Assembly (NCBI GenBank): GCA_944393295.1
Contig: CALXZR010000074.1
Location: 1 to 5,561 of the forward strand
Direction: 5' to 3'
DNA length: 5,561 bases
Source of the DNA: an uncultured Clostridia bacterium
GTDB taxonomy: Bacteria; Bacillota_A; Clostridia; TANB77; CAG-508
Made by a program: the position numbers and the translations under genes. Under the pieces are notes generated by a model. It was not told the DNA's origin. It saw only the letters and a program-made list of their open reading frames with translations, and searched no databases. Positions within the stretch are counted from its first letter, which is position 1; each line of letters begins with the position of its first letter. This document shows positions 1 to 5,561 of this stretch, piece after piece.

Positions 1-10
1 ATGCAAGCTT
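1..10. other. Possible cloning-vector junction (HindIII polylinker end)
   Basis: The first ten bases, atgcaagctt, equal part of the SphI-HindIII end of the pUC-type polylinker (GCATGCAAGCTT). The HindIII site itself is at 5-10. The window also ends exactly on an EcoRI site. If this is a clone, bases 1-4 are vector and the genomic sequence starts at the HindIII site. This is inference from the match and could be chance. Confidence 0.4.
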
Positions 11-548
11 TGGTATACATTATCCAAACTATGAGCTAAGCACTTTAGTAGCTTTTGTATTTTTTGTATTTATGTATATTACAATAGTAATAGTAGCTGG
101 AATAGACAAAGAATATAGAACAATACATAAAGGTACAATACTATTTGGTACTATAATGCAAGTATTGTATATATTATATCTATATATAGTGGAAGGCTCT
201 AATATATATAGATATAGCATATATTTAGTATTACTACTAATTGCTGGAATTGCAAATTATTTATACTTTAAGAAATTTAGTAATAATGCTTATATTTTAG
301 AAATACTACTATTTTCTTTTTATATAACTTTTGTAGTTGGCGGAGAATTATTTTTAATAATTACAATACTTACAATAATTTTAATAATTTTTAATACTCT
401 TATTCAAAAAGTTAAATTTAATATGAAGGATAAACCAGACATATTAAATGAAAATGAAAAAAAATCTACAAGAGTAGGATTTTTCTTAGGAATATCTACA
501 ATTCTTGTAGTTCTAATAGAAAATGTAATTCAATATTGCATAATTTAG
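3..548 (+). CDS. pilD: Prepilin peptidase (PilD/A24 family), 5'-truncated, divergent second catalytic site
   Basis: This is the C-terminal 181 residues of an integral membrane protein. The frame is open from base 3, so the true start lies outside the window; the ATG at 72 falls inside a transmembrane helix and is unlikely to be the start. A24 prepilin peptidases are membrane aspartic proteases that cut the leader from type IV prepilins and usually methylate the new N-terminus. The hydrophobic helix followed by AGIDKEYRTI (Asp codon 105-107) matches the first catalytic Asp motif (ID.....I). Further helices follow. Where GxGD is expected the protein reads VVGGELFL, with Glu at 345-347 in place of Asp. 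The last helix, around RVGFFLGIST, resembles the usual GPFLALG-type segment. The prepilin gene begins 15 bases after the stop, which supports the assignment. The N-terminal methylase/zinc region cannot be seen. Family assignment is fairly sure; activity is not, because of the Glu. Confidence 0.75.
   Translation, partial: ASFGIHYPNYELSTLVAFVFFVFMYITIVIVAGIDKEYRTIHKGTILFGTIMQVLYILYLYIVEGSNIYRYSIYLVLLLIAGIANYLYFKKFSNNAYILEILLFSFYITFVVGGELFLIITILTIILIIFNTLIQKVKFNMKDKPDILNENEKKSTRVGFFLGISTILVVLIENVIQYCII
175..216. repeat. Perfect 14-bp inverted repeat inside the peptidase gene
   Basis: The arms tatatctatatata (175-188) and tatatatagatata (203-216) are exact reverse complements separated by a 14-base loop (189-202). 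In mRNA they could form an AU-only hairpin within the coding region. They encode part of a Tyr/Ile-rich stretch between membrane segments. There is no GC core and no following T-run, so it is not a typical terminator. It may simply reflect the AT-rich, tyrosine-rich coding sequence. Confidence 0.6.
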
Positions 549-563
549 TAGAAAGGACAGGCT

Positions 564-1589
564 ATGAAACAAAAGATACTTAATTTTTTACAGAAATTGA
601 AAAATGAAAAAGGTGCAACAGGTGCAGATATAGTTGTTGCTTTAAGTATTATAGTATTGACTGTGTCTGTTATTTCTATGATTTATGTAAATGTTAGTAA
701 CAATAGTAAAAACGTAAATCGTACAGCAGGAGCAACAAGAATTGCAACTAATATATTAGAAAATATAAATATAATGATTTATGACGAATTTAATAGTCAA
801 CTAAATAGTTTTGCTACAAATGCGTCTACAGGTTGGACAGTAGAAGATATTACAAATGGTAAAAAAATAACTTTAGATGGAAAAGTAACAGGTACAGAAA
901 AAATATTTAACACAAAAGTCCCAAAAGGATATACAGTAGAACTTATTTCTGAAAATATATATGGTGCAGACACTACTTTAAAGTTTGATTTAATGAAAAA
1001 AATTACAGTAACTGTAAAATTTACTGTATCTAAAACTGAAGAAAATGTTTCTTTGTATACAAGTAAAGAAAGAGAAGTTTTAGAAGAAGTAAATAAACCA
1101 GAGTTAGATAAACTTTCTGTTCCTTCAGGACAGGCATATGTTCCAATTAGATATTCTAAAGCTCAAGATGCATATTTAGTTGTAGATGAGAATGATGAAA
1201 ATTGGTACAATTATGGAAATAAAAATTGGGCTATGGTTTATATGGATACCACAGCTAATATAAATTCAATAAAAGCTGCAGGAAAATTAACAGACGCACA
1301 AAAAAATACTATTAGTAAAATTTATTACTGGATACCAAGATTTTCAACAGATGGAAAAGCTTTATATGGTTCGTCAAAACATCCAATAGAATATAAAACA
1401 ATTTCTGTAGTAGGAGATAACAGTAAAACAATGACAATTTTAAGCCCATCTACAGCAGAATTGTCACCAGAAACAAATTACTTTAATGCAAATACAGTAA
1501 ATGGTTTATGGGTAAAGAAAAGTGAACTTACTACAAATGCTGTAGCAAAAGACTTTAATAGTAGTAAATTTGGACCAGTTCAATATTAA
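564..1589 (+). CDS. Type IV prepilin with large C-terminal WY/WIPR module (probable minor or adhesive pilin)
   Basis: This 341-residue prepilin starts at an ATG six bases after AAAGGA (552-557). Residues 1-17 form a short basic leader ending NEKG, followed by ATGADIVV and a hydrophobic helix to about residue 44. That is a class III signal cleaved after Gly17, leaving a mature protein of about 324 residues. Mature position 5 is Asp22 rather than the usual Glu. Residues 45-75 continue as a probable amphipathic helix; 90-180 look beta-rich and charged. From about 185 to 325 there is a tryptophan-rich module: VPIRY (193-197), WYNYGNKNW (214-222), YYWIPRF (254-260) and GLWVKKSE (314-321). I associate this order with uncharacterised clostridial surface and phage-like proteins, from memory only. 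There are no cysteines. It is much larger than a typical major pilin (about 150 residues), so a minor, tip or adhesive pilin is likely. It lies between the peptidase and pilB genes and is probably cotranscribed with the peptidase. Confidence 0.8.
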   Translation: MKQKILNFLQKLKNEKGATGADIVVALSIIVLTVSVISMIYVNVSNNSKNVNRTAGATRIATNILENINIMIYDEFNSQLNSFATNASTGWTVEDITNGKKITLDGKVTGTEKIFNTKVPKGYTVELISENIYGADTTLKFDLMKKITVTVKFTVSKTEENVSLYTSKEREVLEEVNKPELDKLSVPSGQAYVPIRYSKAQDAYLVVDENDENWYNYGNKNWAMVYMDTTANINSIKAAGKLTDAQKNTISKIYYWIPRFSTDGKALYGSSKHPIEYKTISVVGDNSKTMTILSPSTAELSPETNYFNANTVNGLWVKKSELTTNAVAKDFNSSKFGPVQY

Positions 1590-1661
1590 AAACTATAAAA
1601 ATGTAATCTTACTTAGTTTACAAAATATAACAATATTATGCAAAATAAGAAAATTTTTGTA

Positions 1662-1705
1662 ATTATAAAAAAACTATTTATTTTAAAAATTTTATAATGT
1701 ATAAT
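1662..1705 (+). promoter_or_regulatory. Possible promoter for pilBTC, overlapping an AT inverted repeat
   Basis: Two perfect -10 hexamers, tataat, lie at 1693-1698 and 1700-1705, about 50-60 bases before the pilB start. No good -35 box sits at the right distance; tttatt at 1677-1682 is only a weak match. A perfect 9-bp inverted repeat, attataaaa (1662-1670) and ttttataat (1690-1698), overlaps the first hexamer with a 19-base loop. It could be an operator-like site or a chance AT palindrome. In such AT-rich DNA, TATAAT alone is weak evidence. Confidence 0.3.
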
Positions 1706-1754
1706 ATATAAAGAATTAGGAGTTAGAACAAAAGAGAAAGGAGAATTTCTAAAG

Positions 1755-3383
1755 ATGGCACTAAATGGGAAAGCACCAATTGGTGTAGAACTTGTAAAAA
1801 AAGGAGTTGTAACAGAGGCTGATATACAAGCTGCTATAGAATATCAAAAAGAGCATCCAAATAAAAAGATAGGTGATATTTTAAATATACTAAACCTTTG
1901 CCCACAAAGAGATTTGATTAAAGCAATGGGTGAAATACTAGGAGAAAAAGTAATAGTATTAAGACCAGATTCAATAAATGTAAATGTTACAGATTATATT
2001 TCTTTAGATATATGTAAATCTTGTAAAGCTATGCTTTTCGATATAATGGGAGGAAAAGCAAAAGTATGCTTTGCAGATACAGCAAACAAAAGAGCTATAG
2101 ACCAAGTTCGTTTAATATTGCTAAATCGTGGTCTTGTAATGGAAAAATATCTAACTTTCGAAACAAATATTGATAATGTAATAGAAAGCTTAGAAGGAAA
2201 ATCAGGAGATAATATTGCTTCTACTGGAGATGTAACAGGATTAGTAGATACTATTATTAAAACTGGTATGGATAAAAGAGCCAGCGATATTCATATTGAA
2301 CCTATGGAAAGTTCTATTCGTGTTCGTTATAGAATAGACGGTGATTTAGTTACAGTAGCTAGTATAGAAAAATCAAAACAATCACAATTAATAGGAAGAT
2401 TAAAAGCTATTTCAAACATGCACCAAGAAAAACAAGAATCACAAGATGGTAGAATTTTGCTATATAGTGATTACAATATCCGTGTGTCTTCACAAAAAAC
2501 AATTAATGGAGAGAAATTCTGTTTAAGATTATTAAAGAAAAATGCAGGTATTAAAAATATATTTGATTTAGGTTTCCCACAAGATGAAGGAATTTTGAAA
2601 AAATGCTTTGATAAAAGAAATTCTATTACAGTTGTTGCAGCTCCTACTGGAGAAGGTAAAACAACTACTCTATATAGTATATTAGATTATTTAAATAAAC
2701 CAGAAATTAATATTACAACAGTTGAAGACCCAGTTGAAATTCGTGTTCCTGGTATAAATCAAATTGAAGTTGACGTTAAAGCTACATTTGCTCAATCTTT
2801 AAGAACTATCTTACGTCAGGACCCAGATATTATACTTCTTGGAGAAATTCGTGACTTAGAAACTGCAGAAATAGCTTTACAAGCTGGTCAAACAGGTCAC
2901 TATGTATTGTCAACAATCCATACAATTAATGCTGTAGAAGTTATTACAAGATTAAGAAAAATGGGTATATCTGATTATGATATTTCAAGTACTCTTGCAA
3001 CTTCAATTTCACAAAGACTTGTAAGAAGAATTTGCCCACATTGTGCAGTAAAAAGAGCTTTTACAAAAGATGAAAAAGATTTAATAAACAAATTAGTTTC
3101 AAAATATGAACCAGAATATAATTTTAAAGATAAATTCACTTATGATATTAAAGGTTGTAAAGAATGTAACTATACAGGTTTCTTAGGAAGAATTGCTTGC
3201 TTTGAGATACTAGAAGTTACAGAGCCAATTCGTGAACTAATTTCTGCGGGTCAATCTAGCTTAAAAGTAAGAGATGAAGCTTTAAAAGAAGGATATAGAC
3301 CTTTATATATAGATGCTTTAAATAAAGTTGTAAATGGAATTACAACAATTGAAGAAGTAAATAAAAAATTAGCTTTATATTAG
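1755..3383 (+). CDS. pilB: Type IV pilus assembly ATPase PilB (GspE family)
   Basis: This 542-residue cytoplasmic hexameric ATPase would power pilus extension through PilC. The start ATG is supported by AAAGGAG at 1737-1743, 11 bases upstream. The N-terminal domain (about 1-150) resembles the MshEN/T2SSE N-domain. The ATPase core carries the Asp box ASDIHIEP (176-183), Walker A APTGEGKT (296-303), VEDPVE (323-328), and the family signature LRQDPDIILLGEIRD (353-367) containing Walker B and its Glu. The His box GHYVLSTIHT (381-390) follows. The tetracysteine zinc site is C427-x2-C430 and C468-x2-C471, then TGFLGR. The zinc module and N-domain separate it from PilT. The P-loop is unusual: Ala replaces the first Gly and Glu replaces Ser of the common GPTGSGKT, though it still fits [AG]x4GK[ST]. 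Length is close to normal for PilB. GspE of a type II secretion system is the alternative, but pilT 36 bases downstream argues for a pilus. Confidence 0.95.
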   Translation: MALNGKAPIGVELVKKGVVTEADIQAAIEYQKEHPNKKIGDILNILNLCPQRDLIKAMGEILGEKVIVLRPDSINVNVTDYISLDICKSCKAMLFDIMGGKAKVCFADTANKRAIDQVRLILLNRGLVMEKYLTFETNIDNVIESLEGKSGDNIASTGDVTGLVDTIIKTGMDKRASDIHIEPMESSIRVRYRIDGDLVTVASIEKSKQSQLIGRLKAISNMHQEKQESQDGRILLYSDYNIRVSSQKTINGEKFCLRLLKKNAGIKNIFDLGFPQDEGILKKCFDKRNSITVVAAPTGEGKTTTLYSILDYLNKPEINITTVEDPVEIRVPGINQIEVDVKATFAQSLRTILRQDPDIILLGEIRDLETAEIALQAGQTGHYVLSTIHTINAVEVITRLRKMGISDYDISSTLATSISQRLVRRICPHCAVKRAFTKDEKDLINKLVSKYEPEYNFKDKFTYDIKGCKECNYTGFLGRIACFEILEVTEPIRELISAGQSSLKVRDEALKEGYRPLYIDALNKVVNGITTIEEVNKKLALY

Positions 3384-3419
3384 AATTAAATTCTAAAGAT
3401 AAGAAAGGAAGAAATACAA

Positions 3420-4544
3420 ATGTTATTAATCGAGAGTATTATTAGAGATGCAATTGAAAAAGATGCATCTGATATTCACTTAATAAAAGGCTTAAAGCCA
3501 ATATTAAGAATTAGAAGATCTTTAGTAGAAATTTCAGATTTAGATGCTTTAGACGAAGGAGACCTTTACGATATTTACGATTATATCGTAAGAGGAAATA
3601 TAGAAAAAGATAATATGTATAAAACTCAAAGAAAACTAGATACTTCTTTAGTTTTTGATGATATACGTTTGAGGGTTAACTGTTCATTTGCTGATGATGC
3701 TCCTATTTGTACAATGCGTCTTATCAAAAATGAACTTCCAAAATATGATGATTTAGGATTACCAGAAATTATTCGTACAATGACCTATCAGCCACAAGGA
3801 TTAATACTTGTAACAGGTAAAACAAACTCTGGTAAATCTACTACTCTAAGTGCTTTAATAGATGAAATTAACAATAGACAAAATAAGAAAATTCTTACAT
3901 TGGAAAACCCTATAGAGTTTAAACACAAAAGTAAAAAATCAATAATAGTTCAAAAAGAAATAGGTCCAGGAAAAGATGCTTTAACCTTTAGTGATGGTGT
4001 AAAGAACTCTTTAAGAGAGGACTGTGATATACTAGTAATAGGAGAGATTCGTGACAAGGAAACTATGGAAGCAGCGATTGATATGGCAGAATCTGGACAC
4101 TTAGTAATAGGAACACTACATACAAAATCTTGTGCAGAAACAATCGACAGAATGATTAACTTCTATGAAGTTAGAGATCAAGCAACTATTAAAAACTTAA
4201 TTTCTTCATTATTGAAGATAGTTGTATCTCAAAGACTATTAAAAGAAGCTAATTCTGATAAACTAGTATTAGTACCAGAGGTAATGGTAGTAGACAATAC
4301 AATTGCAGCTTGTATTAGAAAAGAAAAATTTAGTACATCTGAAATTGAAGATGCTATACAAGGTAATTTAGAAAAAGGAAGTATAGGACTAATAAATTCT
4401 TTAGCAAATCTATATGTACAAGGAAAATTATCTTTAGAGCAAATAAAATCACAAGTAGAAGAAAAGAACTATGAAACTTTAAATAGAACAATTATGCAAT
4501 TAAACTTAAGAAGGAATGCAGCTCAATCTAGACCTCAAATTTAA
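3420..4544 (+). CDS. pilT: Type IV pilus retraction ATPase PilT
   Basis: This 374-residue ATPase lacks the long N-domain and the zinc site of PilB, as expected for PilT, which drives pilus disassembly and twitching. The start ATG follows AAAGGA (3404-3409) by 10 bases, and the gene begins 36 bases after pilB stops. Visible motifs are the Asp box DASDIHL (15-21), Walker A GKTNSGKS (133-140), LENPIEF (161-167), Walker B DILVIGEIRD (203-212), the His box GHLVIGTLHT (226-235) and VVSQRLL (268-274). Several positions differ from classical PilT: Lys and Asn in the P-loop where Pro and Gly are usual, Asn163 where the ExPxE motif normally has Asp, and Cys202 where the signature has Pro. The C-terminal AIRNLIRE motif needed for retraction in well-studied PilT appears only as IAACIRKEK (295-303). 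It is therefore a divergent PilT; retraction activity is likely but unproven. It ends with tandem stops, TAA TAG (4542-4547). Confidence 0.92.
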   Translation: MLLIESIIRDAIEKDASDIHLIKGLKPILRIRRSLVEISDLDALDEGDLYDIYDYIVRGNIEKDNMYKTQRKLDTSLVFDDIRLRVNCSFADDAPICTMRLIKNELPKYDDLGLPEIIRTMTYQPQGLILVTGKTNSGKSTTLSALIDEINNRQNKKILTLENPIEFKHKSKKSIIVQKEIGPGKDALTFSDGVKNSLREDCDILVIGEIRDKETMEAAIDMAESGHLVIGTLHTKSCAETIDRMINFYEVRDQATIKNLISSLLKIVVSQRLLKEANSDKLVLVPEVMVVDNTIAACIRKEKFSTSEIEDAIQGNLEKGSIGLINSLANLYVQGKLSLEQIKSQVEEKNYETLNRTIMQLNLRRNAAQSRPQI

Positions 4545-4584
4545 TAGATTGGCTGATAAGTAAACTGAAATGGAGGAAATTTAG

Positions 4585-5454
4585 ATGCCAACTTTTATTT
4601 ACAAAGCAGTATCGCCACAAGGAACAATTGTAAAAAATAAGGTTGATGATGCTAGTAAACTAAGCTGTATAAGAAAGCTGAAAAGAAATGGTTTAACACC
4701 TATTAGTGTAACTCAAACCTTAACAATAACTAAAGGTGGAACAAAATCACAAAGGAAAAACATTAAATCTGCTTCTGAGCTTCAAACTGAAATGCTTTCA
4801 GCAAAGATTGCACCAAAAAGAAAATCTCAGCAACCACTTATCGAAAAAATTGATAAAGCTTTAATGTCCACAGAAAAAATTACTTCTAGAGATATAAGAG
4901 TTTTTACACAAAACTTTTATTTATTGAAAAAAGCTAATTTTAATAATATACATGCTTTATCAACAGTTATAGAAACAACAGAAAATCCAAAATTCAAAAC
5001 AGTTTTAGAGGATATTTTATCTGGTGTTGAATCTGGAGAATTTATGTATACAACAATGGAATATTATTCAAATATATTTCCATATATATATATAAATATG
5101 ATAAAGGTTGGAGAACTTTCTGGTTCTTTGGAAAGCTCTTTACAACAAGCTGTTACATATCTAGATAGTAATGATTCTTTAACTAGAAAATTAAAGAAGA
5201 TATTAATTCCAAATATAGCAATGTTTTTTGGTATTTTGATAATGCTATTTGTAGCTGTAATTGTTGGTGTTCCAATGCTACAAGGAATATTTGATGAAAT
5301 TGGTGGAGGAGAGTTACCAGCTATTACATTACAATTTGCACATTTTGTAGATTTAATGATTCAATATTGGTATATACCAGTAGGTGTAGTTGGCTTGCGG
5401 AATACTTGCATTTGTATTATGGCTTGCAACACCGAAAGGAAGATATCAGTTTGA
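4585..5454 (+). CDS. pilC: Type IV pilus platform protein PilC, N-terminal part, ended early by a frameshift
   Basis: PilC is the inner-membrane platform protein (T2SSF/GspF family) that couples PilB and PilT to the growing pilus. The start follows GGAGG (4572-4576) by 8 bases, 40 bases after pilT. The opening MPTFIYKAVSPQG and NGLTPISV (35-42) are typical of PilC. A basic, Ser/Gln/Lys-rich linker covers about 43-95. The first T2SSF domain runs from about 100 to 232 and contains RVFTQNFYLL, TENPKFKTVLEDI, VESGEF and KVGELSGSLESSL. A transmembrane helix follows at about 211-231, and a second begins near 261 (YWYIPVGVVG). From residue 272 the reading is out of register (RNTCICIMACNTERKISV, then TGA at 5452-5454). 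The normal family sequence continues one frame over, so the stop is an artefact of a one-base insertion or a real mutation. Intact family members have about 400 residues and a second T2SSF domain. Confidence 0.9.
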   Translation: MPTFIYKAVSPQGTIVKNKVDDASKLSCIRKLKRNGLTPISVTQTLTITKGGTKSQRKNIKSASELQTEMLSAKIAPKRKSQQPLIEKIDKALMSTEKITSRDIRVFTQNFYLLKKANFNNIHALSTVIETTENPKFKTVLEDILSGVESGEFMYTTMEYYSNIFPYIYINMIKVGELSGSLESSLQQAVTYLDSNDSLTRKLKKILIPNIAMFFGILIMLFVAVIVGVPMLQGIFDEIGGGELPAITLQFAHFVDLMIQYWYIPVGVVGLRNTCICIMACNTERKISV

Positions 5455-5561
5455 CTATTTTAAATATACAATGCCAATCTTTGGAAAATTAATATATTCA
5501 TTAGATTTTACTAGATTAATGAGAAGTGTTTATTTAAACTTACAAAATGGTATGAGAATTC
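5390..5561 (+). CDS. pilC: PilC continuation in the shifted frame, cut by the window end
   Basis: In the frame that is +1 to the upstream pilC reading, the sequence is open from 5390 (after a TAG at 5387-5389) to the window end. It reads GILAFVLWLATPKGRYQF, then DYFKYTMPIFGKLIYSLDF and TRLMRSVYLNLQNGMRI. The ATPKGRYQFD and MPIFGKL segments and the later L.NGMRI match the PilC region between the second transmembrane helix and the second T2SSF domain. It has no start codon or ribosome binding site of its own, so it is the rest of pilC and not a separate gene. The gene runs off the right edge. Confidence 0.85.
   Translation, partial: MACGILAFVLWLATPKGRYQFDYFKYTMPIFGKLIYSLDFTRLMRSVYLNLQNGMRI
5556..5561. 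other. EcoRI site exactly at the window end
   Basis: The last six bases are gaattc. I found no other EcoRI site in the window. Together with the HindIII polylinker-like start, this suggests the right end of a cloned restriction fragment. The pilC frame reads through it (MRI), so these bases are probably genomic. Confidence 0.4.

Noticed and set aside
1..39. Short open frame from the ATG at position 1
   Set aside because: It stops after 12 codons, overlaps the peptidase frame and starts in possible vector sequence.
72..74. ATG as start of the peptidase gene
   Set aside because: The frame is open upstream to the window edge, this Met sits within a hydrophobic helix before the first catalytic Asp, and no ribosome binding site precedes it.
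29..220. 63-codon open frame on the minus strand
   Set aside because: It lies wholly inside the peptidase gene, antisense, with no good ribosome binding site; its Tyr/Ile-rich make-up is a by-product of the AT-rich palindromic coding strand.
1590..1620. Hairpin after the prepilin stop (aaact...agttt, gtaa...ttac)
   Set aside because: Only 4-5 bp arms, not nested contiguously, and no GC stem; not a supportable terminator.
3382..3394. agaatt/aattct inverted repeat after pilB as a terminator
   Set aside because: Six AT-rich base pairs with a one-base loop and no T-run; pilT follows at once with its own ribosome binding site, so it is not a plausible terminator.
1755..4544. Type II secretion (GspE) instead of type IV pilus
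   Set aside because: A PilT-type retraction ATPase follows PilB directly, and a prepilin and peptidase lie upstream; this set is typical of pili rather than type II secretion.
4570..4584. ATG-GAG-GAA-ATT-TAG mini-frame before pilC
   Set aside because: Four codons overlapping the pilC ribosome binding site; a chance product of the GGAGG sequence.

Overview
The window is AT-rich (I estimate about 30% G+C). All genes lie on the plus strand and are closely packed. They carry AAAGGA/GGAGG-type ribosome binding sites and favour AGA/CGT arginine codons. This suggests a low-GC Firmicute, most likely a member of the Clostridia, although no taxonomic marker gene is present. Everything recognisable belongs to one type IV pilus (T4P) locus of the kind known from Gram-positive clostridia.

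Layout: (1) 3-548, the C-terminal part of a prepilin peptidase (PilD-like), entering from the left edge. (2) 564-1589, a large prepilin of 341 residues with a class III signal and a long globular part. (3) 1590-1754, a 165-base AT-rich spacer holding a possible promoter and the pilB ribosome binding site. (4) 1755-3383, the PilB/GspE-type assembly ATPase. (5) 3420-4544, the PilT-type retraction ATPase. (6) 4585-5561, the platform protein PilC, broken by an apparent one-base frameshift near 5391-5400 and cut by the right edge.

Expected cooperation, from known T4P biology: the peptidase cleaves the prepilin after Gly17, PilC anchors the pilin in the membrane, and PilB and PilT drive extension and retraction. 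No secretin or PilMNOP genes are visible, which fits a Gram-positive pilus, but the window is too short to prove their absence.

The points most worth a second look are as follows. The peptidase has Glu where the second catalytic Asp of the GxGD motif is expected, while the neighbouring prepilin has Asp instead of Glu at mature position 5. The prepilin carries a WY.Y..W / WIPRF / GLWV module that I associate with uncharacterised clostridial surface and phage-like proteins. The pilC frame breaks. The two window ends look like cloning junctions (HindIII polylinker on the left, EcoRI on the right), so the sequence may be a cloned fragment. I see no mobile element, CRISPR array, tRNA or rRNA.
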